A stretch of DNA of 64,000 nt, taken from assembly GCA_946628045.1 (NCBI GenBank), contig CAMOVZ010000004.1, positions 1 through 64,000 on the forward strand, in the 5' to 3' direction. How positions within the stretch are numbered: the stretch's first letter is position 1; every line of letters begins with the position of its first letter. The DNA comes from an uncultured Caryophanales bacterium. GTDB lineage: Bacteria; Bacillota_I; Bacilli_A; RF39; UBA660. The notes under the pieces were generated by a model, which saw nothing but the letters and a program-made list of their open reading frames with translations, was not told the DNA's origin and did no database searches. The translations under genes and the position numbers were made by a program. Positions 53,240 through 62,721 of the stretch are shown here, piece after piece.

Positions 53240-53268
53240 TTGTCATTTTACATCTTTTTTGATAAAAT
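53240..53268 (+). promoter_or_regulatory. Promoter of the first acetate kinase gene
   Basis: TTGTCA, 17-nt spacer, TAAAAT, followed by GGAGAG and ATG 53294. Confidence 0.65.
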
Positions 53269-53293
53269 ATGTATATTGAAAAGGAGAGATAAT

Positions 53294-54493
53294 ATGAAAT
53301 TTTTATGTGTTAATGCTGGAAGTAGTTCTTTAAAATTTCAATTATTTGATATGCCTAGTGAGAAAGTATTAATTAGTGGTTATATTGAAAAAATTGGATT
53401 AGAAGATAGTTTTTGGACTACTAAGGTAAATGGAGAAAAAATTAAAGGTGCAAAATACCTTAAAAATCATAGTGAGGCTGTTCAAGTTTTATTAAGTGAA
53501 TTAGTTGAACATGGTGCTGTTAAATCATTAGATGAGATTAAAGGTGTAGGTCATCGTGTATTACATGGAGGAGAGAAATATAGTGATTCAGTATTAATTA
53601 CTGATGAAGTAATTCAAGATATTAAAGATTTAACTAAACTTGGGCCACTTCATCATCCTGGTAATTTAGCTGGAATTGAAGCTTTAAAAGAAGTATTACC
53701 TGATGTTCCTATGGTTGCTGTATATGATACTGCATTCCATCAAACTATGCCTAAAGAAAACTATATGTATCCAGTACCATATGAATGGTATTTAAAATAT
53801 GGAGTTAGAAAATATGGTTTCCATGGTACTAGTCATAAATACATTACTACAGTTATGAAAGAAAAATTAGGTAAAGAAGATGTTAACTTAATTATTTGTC
53901 ATATTGGTAGTGGTGCTAGTATTTCAGCTATTAAAGATGGTAAATGTTTTGATACTACAATGGGTATTACTCCACTTGATGGATTAATGATGGGAACTCG
54001 TAGTGGTGCAATTGATCCATCTATCTTAGAATATGTTTGTAAAGAGTCTGGAGAAGATATAGCAGAAATTACAAATGCGTTAAATAAGAAAAGTGGTCTT
54101 TTAGGAGTATGCGGATTCTCAGATAATAGAGATGTAGAAAAGGCAGCTAGTGATGGAGATGAAAGAGCAGTACTAGCACTTAATATGTATCATGATAGAA
54201 TAGCTAAATATATAGCAGATTATTATATTGAATTAGGTGGAAAAGTAGATGCAATAGTATTTACTGCTGGTATTGGAGAAAATGGTATTGAATCACGTGA
54301 AGAAATTATTAATAGATTAAATCCAATTGGTTTATTTGTGGATAAAGAAGTTAATAATACGATTGCTGGATATAGAGATAAGCAAGAAGGAAAAATTAGT
54401 TCAAAAGAATCTAAAGTAGATATTTATGTAGTTCCTACAAATGAAGAATTAATGATTATTAAAGATACGTATAAAATTGTAAATGAAAAATAG
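53294..54493 (+). CDS. ackA: Acetate kinase (copy 1)
   Basis: A 399-aa ASKHA-fold kinase converting acetyl phosphate and ADP to acetate and ATP. Visible blocks: VNAGSSSLKFQ (6-16), HRVLHGGEKYS, PLHHPG, YDTAFHQTMP, YGFHGTSHKY, CHIGSGASISAI and TAGIGENGIESRE. The start at 53294 follows AAGGAGAG. A second copy lies 1.0 kb downstream beyond prsW. The phosphotransacetylase partner is not in the window. Confidence 0.95.
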   Translation: MKFLCVNAGSSSLKFQLFDMPSEKVLISGYIEKIGLEDSFWTTKVNGEKIKGAKYLKNHSEAVQVLLSELVEHGAVKSLDEIKGVGHRVLHGGEKYSDSVLITDEVIQDIKDLTKLGPLHHPGNLAGIEALKEVLPDVPMVAVYDTAFHQTMPKENYMYPVPYEWYLKYGVRKYGFHGTSHKYITTVMKEKLGKEDVNLIICHIGSGASISAIKDGKCFDTTMGITPLDGLMMGTRSGAIDPSILEYVCKESGEDIAEITNALNKKSGLLGVCGFSDNRDVEKAASDGDERAVLALNMYHDRIAKYIADYYIELGGKVDAIVFTAGIGENGIESREEIINRLNPIGLFVDKEVNNTIAGYRDKQEGKISSKESKVDIYVVPTNEELMIIKDTYKIVNEK

Positions 54494-54511
54494 GTTTATC
54501 CTATTTTTTTA
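54486..54511 (+). terminator. Terminator of ackA copy 1
   Basis: AAAAATAGG / CCTATTTTT overlapping the stop; T run. Confidence 0.85.
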
Positions 54512-54557
54512 TTGAATTATTTTCTTTTTTTGATAGAATTAATAATAGGTGATGTAT

Positions 54558-55403
54558 ATGCAATTTTTATTAGTAGCTGCAGTATTACCAGTATTTATAT
54601 TATGCTTTTTTATATATAAAAAGGATCCTCATAAAGAACCTGGTAAATTATTAGCTAAAATATTTGCATTAGGATTTGTTAGTGCACTTCCTGTATTTTT
54701 TATAGAAATCTTTTTAGGAAATATATTTCCTACTGAAGGAGTATCTAATTTTATATTAATATTTGTTAATGTATTTATTTCTGTTGCTTTAGTAGAAGAA
54801 GGATTTAAATGGGTAATTACAATGTTTTTAGGATATAGAAATAAAGATTTTGATGAGATATATGATATTGTGGTTTATGCAGTATTTGCTTCACTAGGTT
54901 TTGCGTGTATTGAAAATATATTATATGTATTTACAAGAGGTTTAGGTGTTGCAATATTTAGAGCTTTTCTATCTATTCCGGGGCATATGTGTTTTGGTGT
55001 TATAATGGGTTATTTTTTAGCTCAAGCTAAAGTTGGTAGTATAAATAAAAATACTAATATATTTAAGAAGAATATATTATTAAGTATATTACTTCCTACT
55101 CTTGTTCATACTTTATATGATGCACTATTATTTTATTCTGCATTTAATTCGTTAATTATAGTAATTTTCTTTATGCTTGATACAGCTATGGTAGTAATAT
55201 GTATATTAACAGTTAATAAGACTTCTAAGATTCAACAAAATTTGGATACTAATTTAAATACTGGTGTTTTAAAAACTACAGATACAGGTCAATTAATATT
55301 CAGTTCAATAAATACTCAAGAAGAAATACATTATTGTCCTATATGTGGTAATAATGTTGATGGATGTAATTATTGTTCTGGATGTGGATTTAAAATAAAA
55401 TAG
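54558..55403 (+). CDS. PrsW-family membrane protease with zinc-ribbon tail
   Basis: A 281-aa membrane protein with about seven helices and the PrsW motifs: VEEGFKW (Glu80-Glu81), GFACIENILYV and the later HMCFGVIMGY and PTLVHTLYDALLF. PrsW enzymes are CAAX-like intramembrane proteases that cut anti-sigma factors. The C-terminal tail after residue 260 adds a zinc ribbon: CPICG ... CNYCSGCG. No anti-sigma factor is nearby. The AGGTGAT RBS supports ATG 54558. Confidence 0.82.
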   Translation: MQFLLVAAVLPVFILCFFIYKKDPHKEPGKLLAKIFALGFVSALPVFFIEIFLGNIFPTEGVSNFILIFVNVFISVALVEEGFKWVITMFLGYRNKDFDEIYDIVVYAVFASLGFACIENILYVFTRGLGVAIFRAFLSIPGHMCFGVIMGYFLAQAKVGSINKNTNIFKKNILLSILLPTLVHTLYDALLFYSAFNSLIIVIFFMLDTAMVVICILTVNKTSKIQQNLDTNLNTGVLKTTDTGQLIFSSINTQEEIHYCPICGNNVDGCNYCSGCGFKIK

Positions 55404-55429
55404 AAAGAAGATATTTCTTTCTATTTTTT
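55397..55429 (+). terminator. Terminator of prsW
   Basis: 13-bp stem AAAATAGAAAGAA / TTCTTTCTATTTT overlapping the stop; T run. Confidence 0.92.
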
Positions 55430-55476
55430 GTTTATTAGTGTATAATATTTATGAAAGTTTAGAAAGAAGGAATGTT

Positions 55477-56658
55477 ATGAAAATTTTATCTGTTAATGCA
55501 GGTAGTAGTTCATTAAAATTTACTTTATTTGAAATGAAAGATGAATCTGTTATCGTTAGTGGTTTATTTGATAGAATAGGAATTGATAATAGTTTTTATA
55601 AAATTAAGTTAAATGGAGAAACAATAAAAGAAGAAATAGATCTTCCTACTCACACTGAAGCTGTTAATACTTTATTAAATAAATTAATTGATTTAAATAT
55701 AATTAATTCTTATGATGAAATAAAGGGTGTAGGGCATAGAATATTACATGGTGGAGAAAAGTATTCTGAATCAGTGATTATTAATGATGATGTTATTGAA
55801 AGTATTAGGGAATTGATACCTCTTGGACCTCTTCATCATCCAGGTGAAATAGCAGGAATACTTGCATTAAAAGAAGTATTACCTGATGTTCCTATGGTTG
55901 CTGTATATGATACTGCATTTCATCAAACAATGAGTGAAGAAGCTTATTTATATCCAGTACCTTATAAATGGTATAAAGATTATAAAGTACGTAAATATGG
56001 ATTTCATGGTACTAGTCACAAGTATATTGCAGAGACTGTTAAAAAAATACTAAATAAAGATAATTTTAGATTAATAAGTTGTCATATTGGTAGTGGTGGA
56101 AGTATTTGTGCTATTAAGGATGGTAAATGTGTTGATACTTCTATGGGATTTACTCCACTTGCAGGTATTATGATGGGAACAAGAAGTGGTGATATAGATC
56201 CATCTATTATTCCATTTGTTATGGAAAAAGAAGGCAAAAATGCTAGTGAAATAGTTGAAGATTTAAATAAACAAAGTGGTGTTTTAGGATTAAGTGAATT
56301 ATGTAGTGATATGAGAGATTTAGTTAGTGCATGCGAAGAAGGAAATCCTCAAGCCATAATAGCTAAAAATAAATATGTAAGAAGAGTAGTAGATTATATA
56401 GCTCAATATTATGTATTATTGGGTGGATGTGATATTATAGTATTCACTGCTGGTGTTGGTGAAAATAATGTTGCAATTCGTCGTGAGATTTGTGAAAAAT
56501 TATCTTGTTTAGGAATTAAAATAGATTTAGATCTTAATAATATAAGAGGAGAAGAGACTAAGATAAGTACTGATGACTCTAGTATATTAGTATATACAAT
56601 ACCTACTAATGAAGAATTAATGATTGCTAGAGACACTTTAAGATTAATGAATAGATAG
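55477..56658 (+). CDS. ackA: Acetate kinase (copy 2)
   Basis: A 393-aa paralogue of copy 1 with the same blocks: VNAGSSSLKFT, HRILHGGEKYS, PLHHPG, YDTAFHQTMS, YGFHGTSHKY, CHIGSGGSICAI, TAGVGENNVAIR. Differences concentrate in the C-terminal half (around CDIIVFTAG, DDSSILVYT), so it has diverged for some time. ATG 55477 follows GAAGGAA. nrnA starts 10 bp after its stop, so it heads an ackA-nrnA-engB transcript. Confidence 0.94.
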   Translation: MKILSVNAGSSSLKFTLFEMKDESVIVSGLFDRIGIDNSFYKIKLNGETIKEEIDLPTHTEAVNTLLNKLIDLNIINSYDEIKGVGHRILHGGEKYSESVIINDDVIESIRELIPLGPLHHPGEIAGILALKEVLPDVPMVAVYDTAFHQTMSEEAYLYPVPYKWYKDYKVRKYGFHGTSHKYIAETVKKILNKDNFRLISCHIGSGGSICAIKDGKCVDTSMGFTPLAGIMMGTRSGDIDPSIIPFVMEKEGKNASEIVEDLNKQSGVLGLSELCSDMRDLVSACEEGNPQAIIAKNKYVRRVVDYIAQYYVLLGGCDIIVFTAGVGENNVAIRREICEKLSCLGIKIDLDLNNIRGEETKISTDDSSILVYTIPTNEELMIARDTLRLMNR

Positions 56659-56667
56659 GAAATTGTT

Positions 56668-57621
56668 ATGTATAGTGAATTAATAAATAAAATAGAACAA
56701 TTTGATAATATAGTAATTGCCAGACATATAGGAGTAGATCCTGATGCTTTATGTAGTCAATTAGCATTAAGGGATTCTATTTTATTAACTTATCCAGAAA
56801 AACACGTTTTAGCTGTAGGTACAGGTAGTCAAAAATTTTTATCTTTTGGTAAGTTAGATAGAGTAGAAAAATTAGATGATGCATTATTAATAGTTTGTGA
56901 TACTCCAGATAGAAAAAGAGTTGATTCTGTTAATGTGGATGATTTTAAATACTCAATTAAAATAGATCATCACCCATATGTTGAAACTTTTTGTGATATG
57001 GAAATTATTGAAGATGATAAGACTTCTGTTAGTGAAATTATTATGAATATAATTGAAACTACTAATTTAAAATGTGATAGTAATATAGCACAATTATTAT
57101 ATATGGGTCTTGTTTCTGATTCTAATAGATTTTTATTTAATAGTTGTACACCTTCAACATTTAAAACTGTTTCTACTTATTTAGAAAAATATCCATTTGA
57201 TTTATCTTTGGCATATCAAAAATTATATATGAGACCATTAAATGAAGTTAGATTAGAAGGATATATTTCATTAAATATGAAAGTAACTGATAATAATTTA
57301 GGTTATATTTTAATAAGTGATGAAGTTATAAATAATTTAGGAGTAGATAGTGCTTCTGCTGGTAATATGGTTAATAATTTTAATTTTATTAAAGAAGTAC
57401 TAGTATGGGCTACTATTACAGAAGATATTAAGAATAATCAATTTAGAGTATCTATTAGATCTCGTGGACCTGAGATACAAAAAGTAGCTGAGGCGCATAA
57501 TGGCGGAGGTCATAAATATGCAGCAGGAGTTAAAGCAAAAACTCGTGAAGAAGCACTTCTTGTAATGAAAGATTTAGATTTATTACTTCAAGAATATAAT
57601 AAAGAAAAAGAGGAGATGTAG
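56668..57621 (+). CDS. nrnA: DHH-family nanoRNase/pAp phosphatase NrnA
   Basis: A 317-aa protein with DPDAL (24-28), DTPD (78-81), DHH (100-102) and the DHHA1 motif GGGH (279-282). NrnA degrades 2-5 nt RNAs and hydrolyses 3'-phosphoadenosine 5'-phosphate; some also cut pGpG or pApA, which links it to the c-di-AMP made by CdaA here. engB begins 1 bp after its stop. Confidence 0.9.
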   Translation: MYSELINKIEQFDNIVIARHIGVDPDALCSQLALRDSILLTYPEKHVLAVGTGSQKFLSFGKLDRVEKLDDALLIVCDTPDRKRVDSVNVDDFKYSIKIDHHPYVETFCDMEIIEDDKTSVSEIIMNIIETTNLKCDSNIAQLLYMGLVSDSNRFLFNSCTPSTFKTVSTYLEKYPFDLSLAYQKLYMRPLNEVRLEGYISLNMKVTDNNLGYILISDEVINNLGVDSASAGNMVNNFNFIKEVLVWATITEDIKNNQFRVSIRSRGPEIQKVAEAHNGGGHKYAAGVKAKTREEALLVMKDLDLLLQEYNKEKEEM

Positions 57622-57622
57622 T

Positions 57623-58219
57623 ATGTTAATAAAAGATGCTAATTTGGATATTATTGCTACTAGAAGAAGTCAATATCCTGATGATAATAGACCAGAATTT
57701 CTATTAGTAGGTAGAAGTAATGTAGGTAAAAGTAGTTTTATTAATTCTATTTTATCTCGAAAAAATTTAGCTCATACTTCTGCAACACCTGGTAAAACTC
57801 AAACATTAAATTTTTATGGTGTAAATAATAAATTTTATTTAATAGATGTTCCTGGTTATGGATATGCTGCTACTGATAAAAAAACTCAAGCTAAGTTTGG
57901 TATGATGATAGAAGAATATCTAGAAAAAAGAACTCAATTAAAAAGAGTATTTATGTTAATAGATTTTAGACATAAACCAACAGAAGATGATCTATTAATG
58001 TATAATTTTTTAAAATACTATAATCTTCCAGTTACTGTAGTTGCTACTAAGGCAGATAAAATAGGCGGAAGTAAAAAACAAAAAAATTTAAAAGTTATAT
58101 TAGATACTTTAGATTTAGTAGTAGGAGATGATTTAGTAGTATTCTCTAGTGTTACTAAGTTAGGTGTAAAAGAAGTATTAAATAAAATAGATATTTTAGT
58201 TAATGGAGAAACTCTTTAA
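57623..58219 (+). CDS. engB: Ribosome-biogenesis GTPase EngB (YsxC)
   Basis: A 198-aa GTPase with G1 GRSNVGKSS (30-38), the switch TPGKTQTLNF, G3 DVPGYGYA, G4 TKADK, and the ordinary EngB length. It assists late 50S assembly. It follows nrnA by 1 bp; no terminator is seen behind it before the next start. Confidence 0.95.
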   Translation: MLIKDANLDIIATRRSQYPDDNRPEFLLVGRSNVGKSSFINSILSRKNLAHTSATPGKTQTLNFYGVNNKFYLIDVPGYGYAATDKKTQAKFGMMIEEYLEKRTQLKRVFMLIDFRHKPTEDDLLMYNFLKYYNLPVTVVATKADKIGGSKKQKNLKVILDTLDLVVGDDLVVFSSVTKLGVKEVLNKIDILVNGETL

Positions 58220-58240
58220 TTTATAATCATATATTATAAT

Positions 58241-58672
58241 ATGAAGATTTATAAATTAGACGATAATGGTTATAAGATTTATTATTATAGAGGTATAAAT
58301 AATGATAAGCCTTTGTATGATGAAGTAAAAGAATTAATTAAAAATATACAAAAGAAATTAAAATTAAGTGGTTATTATAAGGTATTAGTTATAAATAAAA
58401 AAATAGGTTTATTTATAGAATTAAAAAAGTTAGAAGATACTTTTTATAGAAATACATTAGAGTTAAAAATAGATATTAAAGATAGTCCTATTTATTTTAA
58501 AACAACTGATTATTTTATAATTAAAGGTATGTCTAATATTAGATATAAAGATGGGATGTATTATTGTATAGTAGATGAATCTTTTGATGAGATACTTGAA
58601 AAGGTAGAATTTGGGGATTTTATATTTGGCTATGATATTGAAGACATAATAAGTGATATGTATGTGATATAA
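58241..58672 (+). CDS. Unknown protein with no Shine-Dalgarno
   Basis: A 143-aa soluble protein with alternating helix and strand (YDEVKELIKNIQKKLKLSG, KVLVINKKIGLFIELKK). Unlike every neighbour it has no G-rich RBS; a TATAAT lies at 58222-58227 and another TATAAT ends directly at the ATG (58241). The mRNA may be nearly leaderless, or the start may differ, though no better in-frame start is seen. It is followed 12 bp later by an anchored protein gene with a normal RBS. No family is recognised. Confidence 0.45.
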   Translation: MKIYKLDDNGYKIYYYRGINNDKPLYDEVKELIKNIQKKLKLSGYYKVLVINKKIGLFIELKKLEDTFYRNTLELKIDIKDSPIYFKTTDYFIIKGMSNIRYKDGMYYCIVDESFDEILEKVEFGDFIFGYDIEDIISDMYVI

Positions 58673-58684
58673 GTAGGTGATTAA

Positions 58685-59383
58685 ATGAGTGATAAGAAGA
58701 AGTTTTTTATAATATTTTTATTTATAATATTAGATGCATTTTTATTAGTTGGTTATTTAGTAATTAGAGATAAGACTAATTTAAGTAGTTTGAATAAAGA
58801 GATTAAGCAATTAGATAAGCTAGATATTACTAAAGATAGTTTTAATAGAAGAATTAAGACTAGTGGTGATTATGCTTTAGTTGAGAAAACTATTAAAAAT
58901 TATTTAAATGATTACTCTAATGATGTGGAAACTGTGAAAAAAGATATGAATGATTCTATTCTTACTAAAGTATTATCATATGATAATTATTCTGCTGATG
59001 GGTTTGAATTTAATGAATCATTTAAATATTTAAGTAATAAGAAGGAAAGTTTTAATAAAAAGATTGATTCTTTGATTGAGAGAAGTAATAAAGAATATAT
59101 AGAAAAATATATAGATAAAAAGATTAGTGATAAATATTATAATAAATTATGTAAAAAATTAATGATTACTGATAGTAGAATGAAATCTTTTTCAGAAGTA
59201 AAAACTACTTTAGAAGGTATTAAGAGTAAGATGAACACTGTGATTGATACTAGTAATGAGGTATTAACTTTATTAAAGGATAATCAACAAGATTGTGTTT
59301 TAGAAGAAGGACAAATTAAGTTTAAGTCTAAGAGTGTATTTGATAAATATAATGAATTAATAAATAAAATAAAAGAAGACTAA
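58685..59383 (+). CDS. Single-pass membrane protein with coiled coil
   Basis: A 232-aa protein with a basic head, one membrane segment (about residues 7-27) and a long helical outside part with coiled-coil character (SSLNKEIKQLDKLD, KTTLEGIKSKMNTVIDTSNEVLTLL). RBS GGTGAT. It may pair with the preceding 143-aa protein. Function unknown. Confidence 0.55.
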   Translation: MSDKKKFFIIFLFIILDAFLLVGYLVIRDKTNLSSLNKEIKQLDKLDITKDSFNRRIKTSGDYALVEKTIKNYLNDYSNDVETVKKDMNDSILTKVLSYDNYSADGFEFNESFKYLSNKKESFNKKIDSLIERSNKEYIEKYIDKKISDKYYNKLCKKLMITDSRMKSFSEVKTTLEGIKSKMNTVIDTSNEVLTLLKDNQQDCVLEEGQIKFKSKSVFDKYNELINKIKED

Positions 59384-59395
59384 GTCTTCTTTTTT
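59371..59395. terminator. Bidirectional terminator
   Basis: AAAAGAAGACT / AGTCTTCTTTT around one base. Confidence 0.85.
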
Positions 59396-60716
59396 AATAT
59401 CCCTTATCTTTTAAATCTTTTACTAATTCTACATAGAATTCTCTAACATCAAATCCTTTTATATTTTCTCTATTTAAATCAATAACGTCTCCATGAGATA
59501 ATCCTCTTGCATTTTTTGTTTCTATTAATGTGAAATCTTTATCAATAGGAAATGATTCTATTCCTACTAATCCATCGTTTTTACCATCAAATTTTTTTAC
59601 AAAAGCACCAGTGAGATTTAGTGGTAGACTACTACTAGTTGTATGATTTAATACAGATCCATATGCTTGGTAATAAACTTTAGGAGACATTGGCATTATT
59701 TTGTTTAATTTTTCTGTTTCTGGATGAGTTAAATCAGTAACACCGGCTATAAAGTCTGGTGATTTATCTCCTAGTTTTCTTAATGTAAAATTATATCCTT
59801 TAGCAACTTTCTCTTTTAATTTTTTAGGAGCTTTAGTCATTAAATAATCTGCAAACAAGCAACCATGATTAGGAGTATTTATCATAGTTAATGATGCGAT
59901 ATATTTATCCATTCCTAAATTAGCTATAGCATATCTTGTGTCTAATCCTCCTTTAGAATGAGCTATTACATTTACTTTTTTACATTTAGTTTCTTTTATT
60001 ATTTCTTTAATTCTAATAGATAACTCTTCTGCAGAGTCTTTAATTGCTAGTGAAGATGAGTGATTTCCATAATAAATAGTAGCACCATTTTTTACAAGTT
60101 CATCTGGAATTCTTCCCCAGTAGTTTAGTTTTTCATAGTCTCTAAAGAATATTCCATGAACTAAAACAATAGGATATTTTGTTTTACATACCTCTTCTTT
60201 TTCTCTAGATTTATTTAACTTAATTTTATTATTTTCAAAATATACTTCATCTTTACATACTTTAATTATAAGTATTAGCATTACTAAATGGGCTATAGGA
60301 ATTAATCCTAAGATAAGACCAAATAATCTATATCTAACCCCTAATTGTTTAGAACATAGATATACTCTAATAATACCTGACCAAAATATTATATTTAATA
60401 TTAGTATTAATATTAATAAATTAACTAATAATACTCTTATATCTATACCAAATCTTATAATTGTGTATAAATATAAAAATGTATCTAAAACAATGTTTAT
60501 TAAAAACATAATTAATAGTCTATAGCCATCTCTTACTATTGATAGTTTCGTATCTAATAGCTTTTTATTAAGTAAAGATGGAAATATACTTATTATAATT
60601 ACAAATAATATTGTATATATAATAGATATATTAATACCATAGGCATGATTAATTATATGCGTATTAGATACTATAAATAATAAAATTGAATTTAATATTA
60701 ATGTGATAATTCCCAT
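59394..60716 (-). CDS. Lipase-like alpha/beta hydrolase fused to a membrane domain
   Basis: A 440-aa protein. ATG 60716 follows GGAGGC. The first 165 residues hold five to six membrane helices; the rest is an alpha/beta hydrolase with VLVHGIFFRD (oxyanion region), the nucleophile elbow AHSKGG, TMINTPNHGCLFAD and a C-terminal GLSHGD providing the His, as in triacylglycerol lipases of the family with KKVNVIAHSKGGLD. The lipase would work at the membrane, possibly on lipids or lipoteichoic acid. Fusion to a multi-pass domain is unusual. Confidence 0.7.
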   Translation of the reverse strand: MGIITLILNSILLFIVSNTHIINHAYGINISIIYTILFVIIISIFPSLLNKKLLDTKLSIVRDGYRLLIMFLINIVLDTFLYLYTIIRFGIDIRVLLVNLLILILILNIIFWSGIIRVYLCSKQLGVRYRLFGLILGLIPIAHLVMLILIIKVCKDEVYFENNKIKLNKSREKEEVCKTKYPIVLVHGIFFRDYEKLNYWGRIPDELVKNGATIYYGNHSSSLAIKDSAEELSIRIKEIIKETKCKKVNVIAHSKGGLDTRYAIANLGMDKYIASLTMINTPNHGCLFADYLMTKAPKKLKEKVAKGYNFTLRKLGDKSPDFIAGVTDLTHPETEKLNKIMPMSPKVYYQAYGSVLNHTTSSSLPLNLTGAFVKKFDGKNDGLVGIESFPIDKDFTLIETKNARGLSHGDVIDLNRENIKGFDVREFYVELVKDLKDKGY

Positions 60717-60738
60717 AATAGCCTCCATTCTAAAATAA

Positions 60739-61146
60739 TTATATAGGTCTTATAATACATTCATCTTTACTAATAACTATTTCATAGTTATCAAATCTTA
60801 ATACTTCAGTATTTTTATGTTTATATTTATACCATGAGTATTTTTTCCATTCTTCTATAGATACTAATTTTTTATTAATTGCTTCTTTGATGGATATGTT
60901 TTCTGCATTTATATTTCTAAAGTTTGTTTCTTTTATATTTAATTTTTCTATATATACTTTATGATTATCTAATTTACCAATATATGTTTTAGGAATAGTT
61001 TTATCTATAGTAATTACTAGGAAGTGACTTATTCCATTTGAATTATATTGACTACTAAATAGATATGGTAGTGATATAAATATTCCTACTGAAAGTAATA
61101 CTATTAATGATATGGTTATTGTTATAATTATTATTTTCTTTTTCAT
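60739..61146 (-). CDS. Single-pass membrane protein, unknown function
   Basis: A 135-aa protein with one membrane segment (about residues 4-29) and a small mixed domain (HFLVITIDKT, KVYIEKLNIKE, YEIVISKDECIIRPI). RBS AGGTGG. It is 10 bp upstream of the lipase gene on the same strand, so the pair forms an operon. No family is recognised. Confidence 0.5.
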   Translation of the reverse strand: MKKKIIIITITISLIVLLSVGIFISLPYLFSSQYNSNGISHFLVITIDKTIPKTYIGKLDNHKVYIEKLNIKETNFRNINAENISIKEAINKKLVSIEEWKKYSWYKYKHKNTEVLRFDNYEIVISKDECIIRPI

Positions 61147-61173
61147 AAAACCACCTATTATTATTATAACATA

Positions 61174-61197
61174 TAAAAAAGAAGATTTCTCTTCTTA
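61174..61197 (-). terminator. Terminator of spoIVA
   Basis: Minus strand AAGAAGA / TCTTCTT, loop GAAA, T run; overlaps the stop. Confidence 0.82.
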
Positions 61198-62658
61198 TAT
61201 AACTATTGTGATAACATTATTACTTCCTTTATTTACTACTTTGGTAAGAGTACTTTGTAGTTTATATCTTATATTATCAGGCATTAAGTTTATTTTAGAT
61301 TGAATACCTTCTTGTACTATTGAATCTAGACTACGTCCAAAAATTTCACTTTTCCAAATATCATTATCATTTTTTGTTAGATAATCTATTAATTCTTTAG
61401 ATTGAACTTCACTACCTATAATAGGTTCAAAAGTAGATTCTACATCAACTCTAATCATATGAATAGATGGGGCTACTGCTTTTAATTTAACACCAAATCT
61501 TGTACCTTGTTTTATTATTTCAGGTTTATCTAATTTCATATCTTCTATAGTAGGAGTAGCTATACCATAGCCAGTTTGCTTTACCATCTTTAAAGCATAT
61601 TTAAATTGATCATATTCTTTTTTAGCAATATTGAATTCTTGAAATAGAGATAAAAGATCTTTTCTATTTTTAATATCTACATTAATTAATTCTTTTAATG
61701 CTTTATCAAATAATTCTTTAGGAGCAGTTAAGTTTACTGTGATAATTCCAGTAGATGTGTCTATATCTGATAAATATGCTTTTTCTATATATTCATTTTC
61801 TAAGAAATGATTTGTTATTTTATCTACATCTTTAATTTTATCTATTTCAACTATGCTTTCTTTGATTGATTCTATATATGATTTTTTAATTTTATTATCT
61901 GGATTTAATATAGAAATCCATTCTGGCATATTTACTCTTACTTCTAATACTGGAAATTCATATAATGCTTCTCTTAAGATATTATACATATCTTTTTCTG
62001 TCATTTTTTCTACACTAATTGGAAGAACTGGTACATTATATTCATCTTTTAGATAATTTGATAAATCTATTGTTTCTTTTTCGGTAGGATGAGTAGAGTT
62101 TAATAATACTATGTATGGTTTATTTAGACTCTGTAGTTCTGTTATTACTCTTCTTTCTGCTTCTATATAATCTTCTCTTGTGAAGTCTCCAATTGAGCCA
62201 TCTTGTGTTACTACAATACCAATTGTAGAATGTTCTTTAATTACTTTTTCTGTACCTATTTCAGCTGCTTCAGTAAATGGTATTTCGTCTGTATACCATG
62301 GTGTTTTTACCATTCTTGGACCATTTTCGTCAGTAGCTCCTATAGCATTATTAATCATATATCCTACACAATCTATTAATTTAATATTGCATTCTACATC
62401 ATCTATTTTTATATGTGCTGTATTATTAGGAACAAATTTTGGTTCTGTAGTCATAATAGTTTTACCTTGGGCTGTTTGTGGTATTTCATCTAATGCTCGC
62501 TTTCTTTCATATTCATCTTCTATATTAGGTACAACAAGTGTTTCAATCATTCTTTTAATAAAAGTAGATTTACCAGTACGTACTGCACCTACTACTCCTA
62601 AATAGATATCTCCGCCACTACGTTTGGCTATATTTTTTATAATTTCTTTTTTTTCCAT
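61195..62658 (-). CDS. spoIVA: Stage IV sporulation protein A
   Basis: A 487-aa protein, the family's normal length. Walker A is GAVRTGKST (24-32); family blocks include PQTAQGKTIMTTEPKFVPN, IKLIDCVGYMI and TPWYTDEIPFTEAAEIGT. SpoIVA hydrolyses ATP to polymerise on the forespore surface as the base layer of the spore coat. Its presence is the strongest sign that this lineage sporulates. In Bacillus it lies near der and spoVIF-type genes; here the same minus-strand order is seen. Confidence 0.97.
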   Translation of the reverse strand: MEKKEIIKNIAKRSGGDIYLGVVGAVRTGKSTFIKRMIETLVVPNIEDEYERKRALDEIPQTAQGKTIMTTEPKFVPNNTAHIKIDDVECNIKLIDCVGYMINNAIGATDENGPRMVKTPWYTDEIPFTEAAEIGTEKVIKEHSTIGIVVTQDGSIGDFTREDYIEAERRVITELQSLNKPYIVLLNSTHPTEKETIDLSNYLKDEYNVPVLPISVEKMTEKDMYNILREALYEFPVLEVRVNMPEWISILNPDNKIKKSYIESIKESIVEIDKIKDVDKITNHFLENEYIEKAYLSDIDTSTGIITVNLTAPKELFDKALKELINVDIKNRKDLLSLFQEFNIAKKEYDQFKYALKMVKQTGYGIATPTIEDMKLDKPEIIKQGTRFGVKLKAVAPSIHMIRVDVESTFEPIIGSEVQSKELIDYLTKNDNDIWKSEIFGRSLDSIVQEGIQSKINLMPDNIRYKLQSTLTKVVNKGSNNVITIVI

Positions 62659-62697
62659 AATCTTTCTCCTTATTTAGTAAATATTTATGTTTATACA

Positions 62698-62721
62698 TAA
62701 AAAAAAGAACTAAATGTTCTT
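62698..62721 (-). terminator. Intrinsic terminator
   Basis: AAGAAC / GTTCTT, 5-nt loop, T run on the minus strand, between the 153-aa gene and spoIVA. Confidence 0.75.

Noticed and set aside
61853..62605. Plus-strand frames opposite spoIVA
   Set aside because: Shadows of a highly conserved gene; no start signals.
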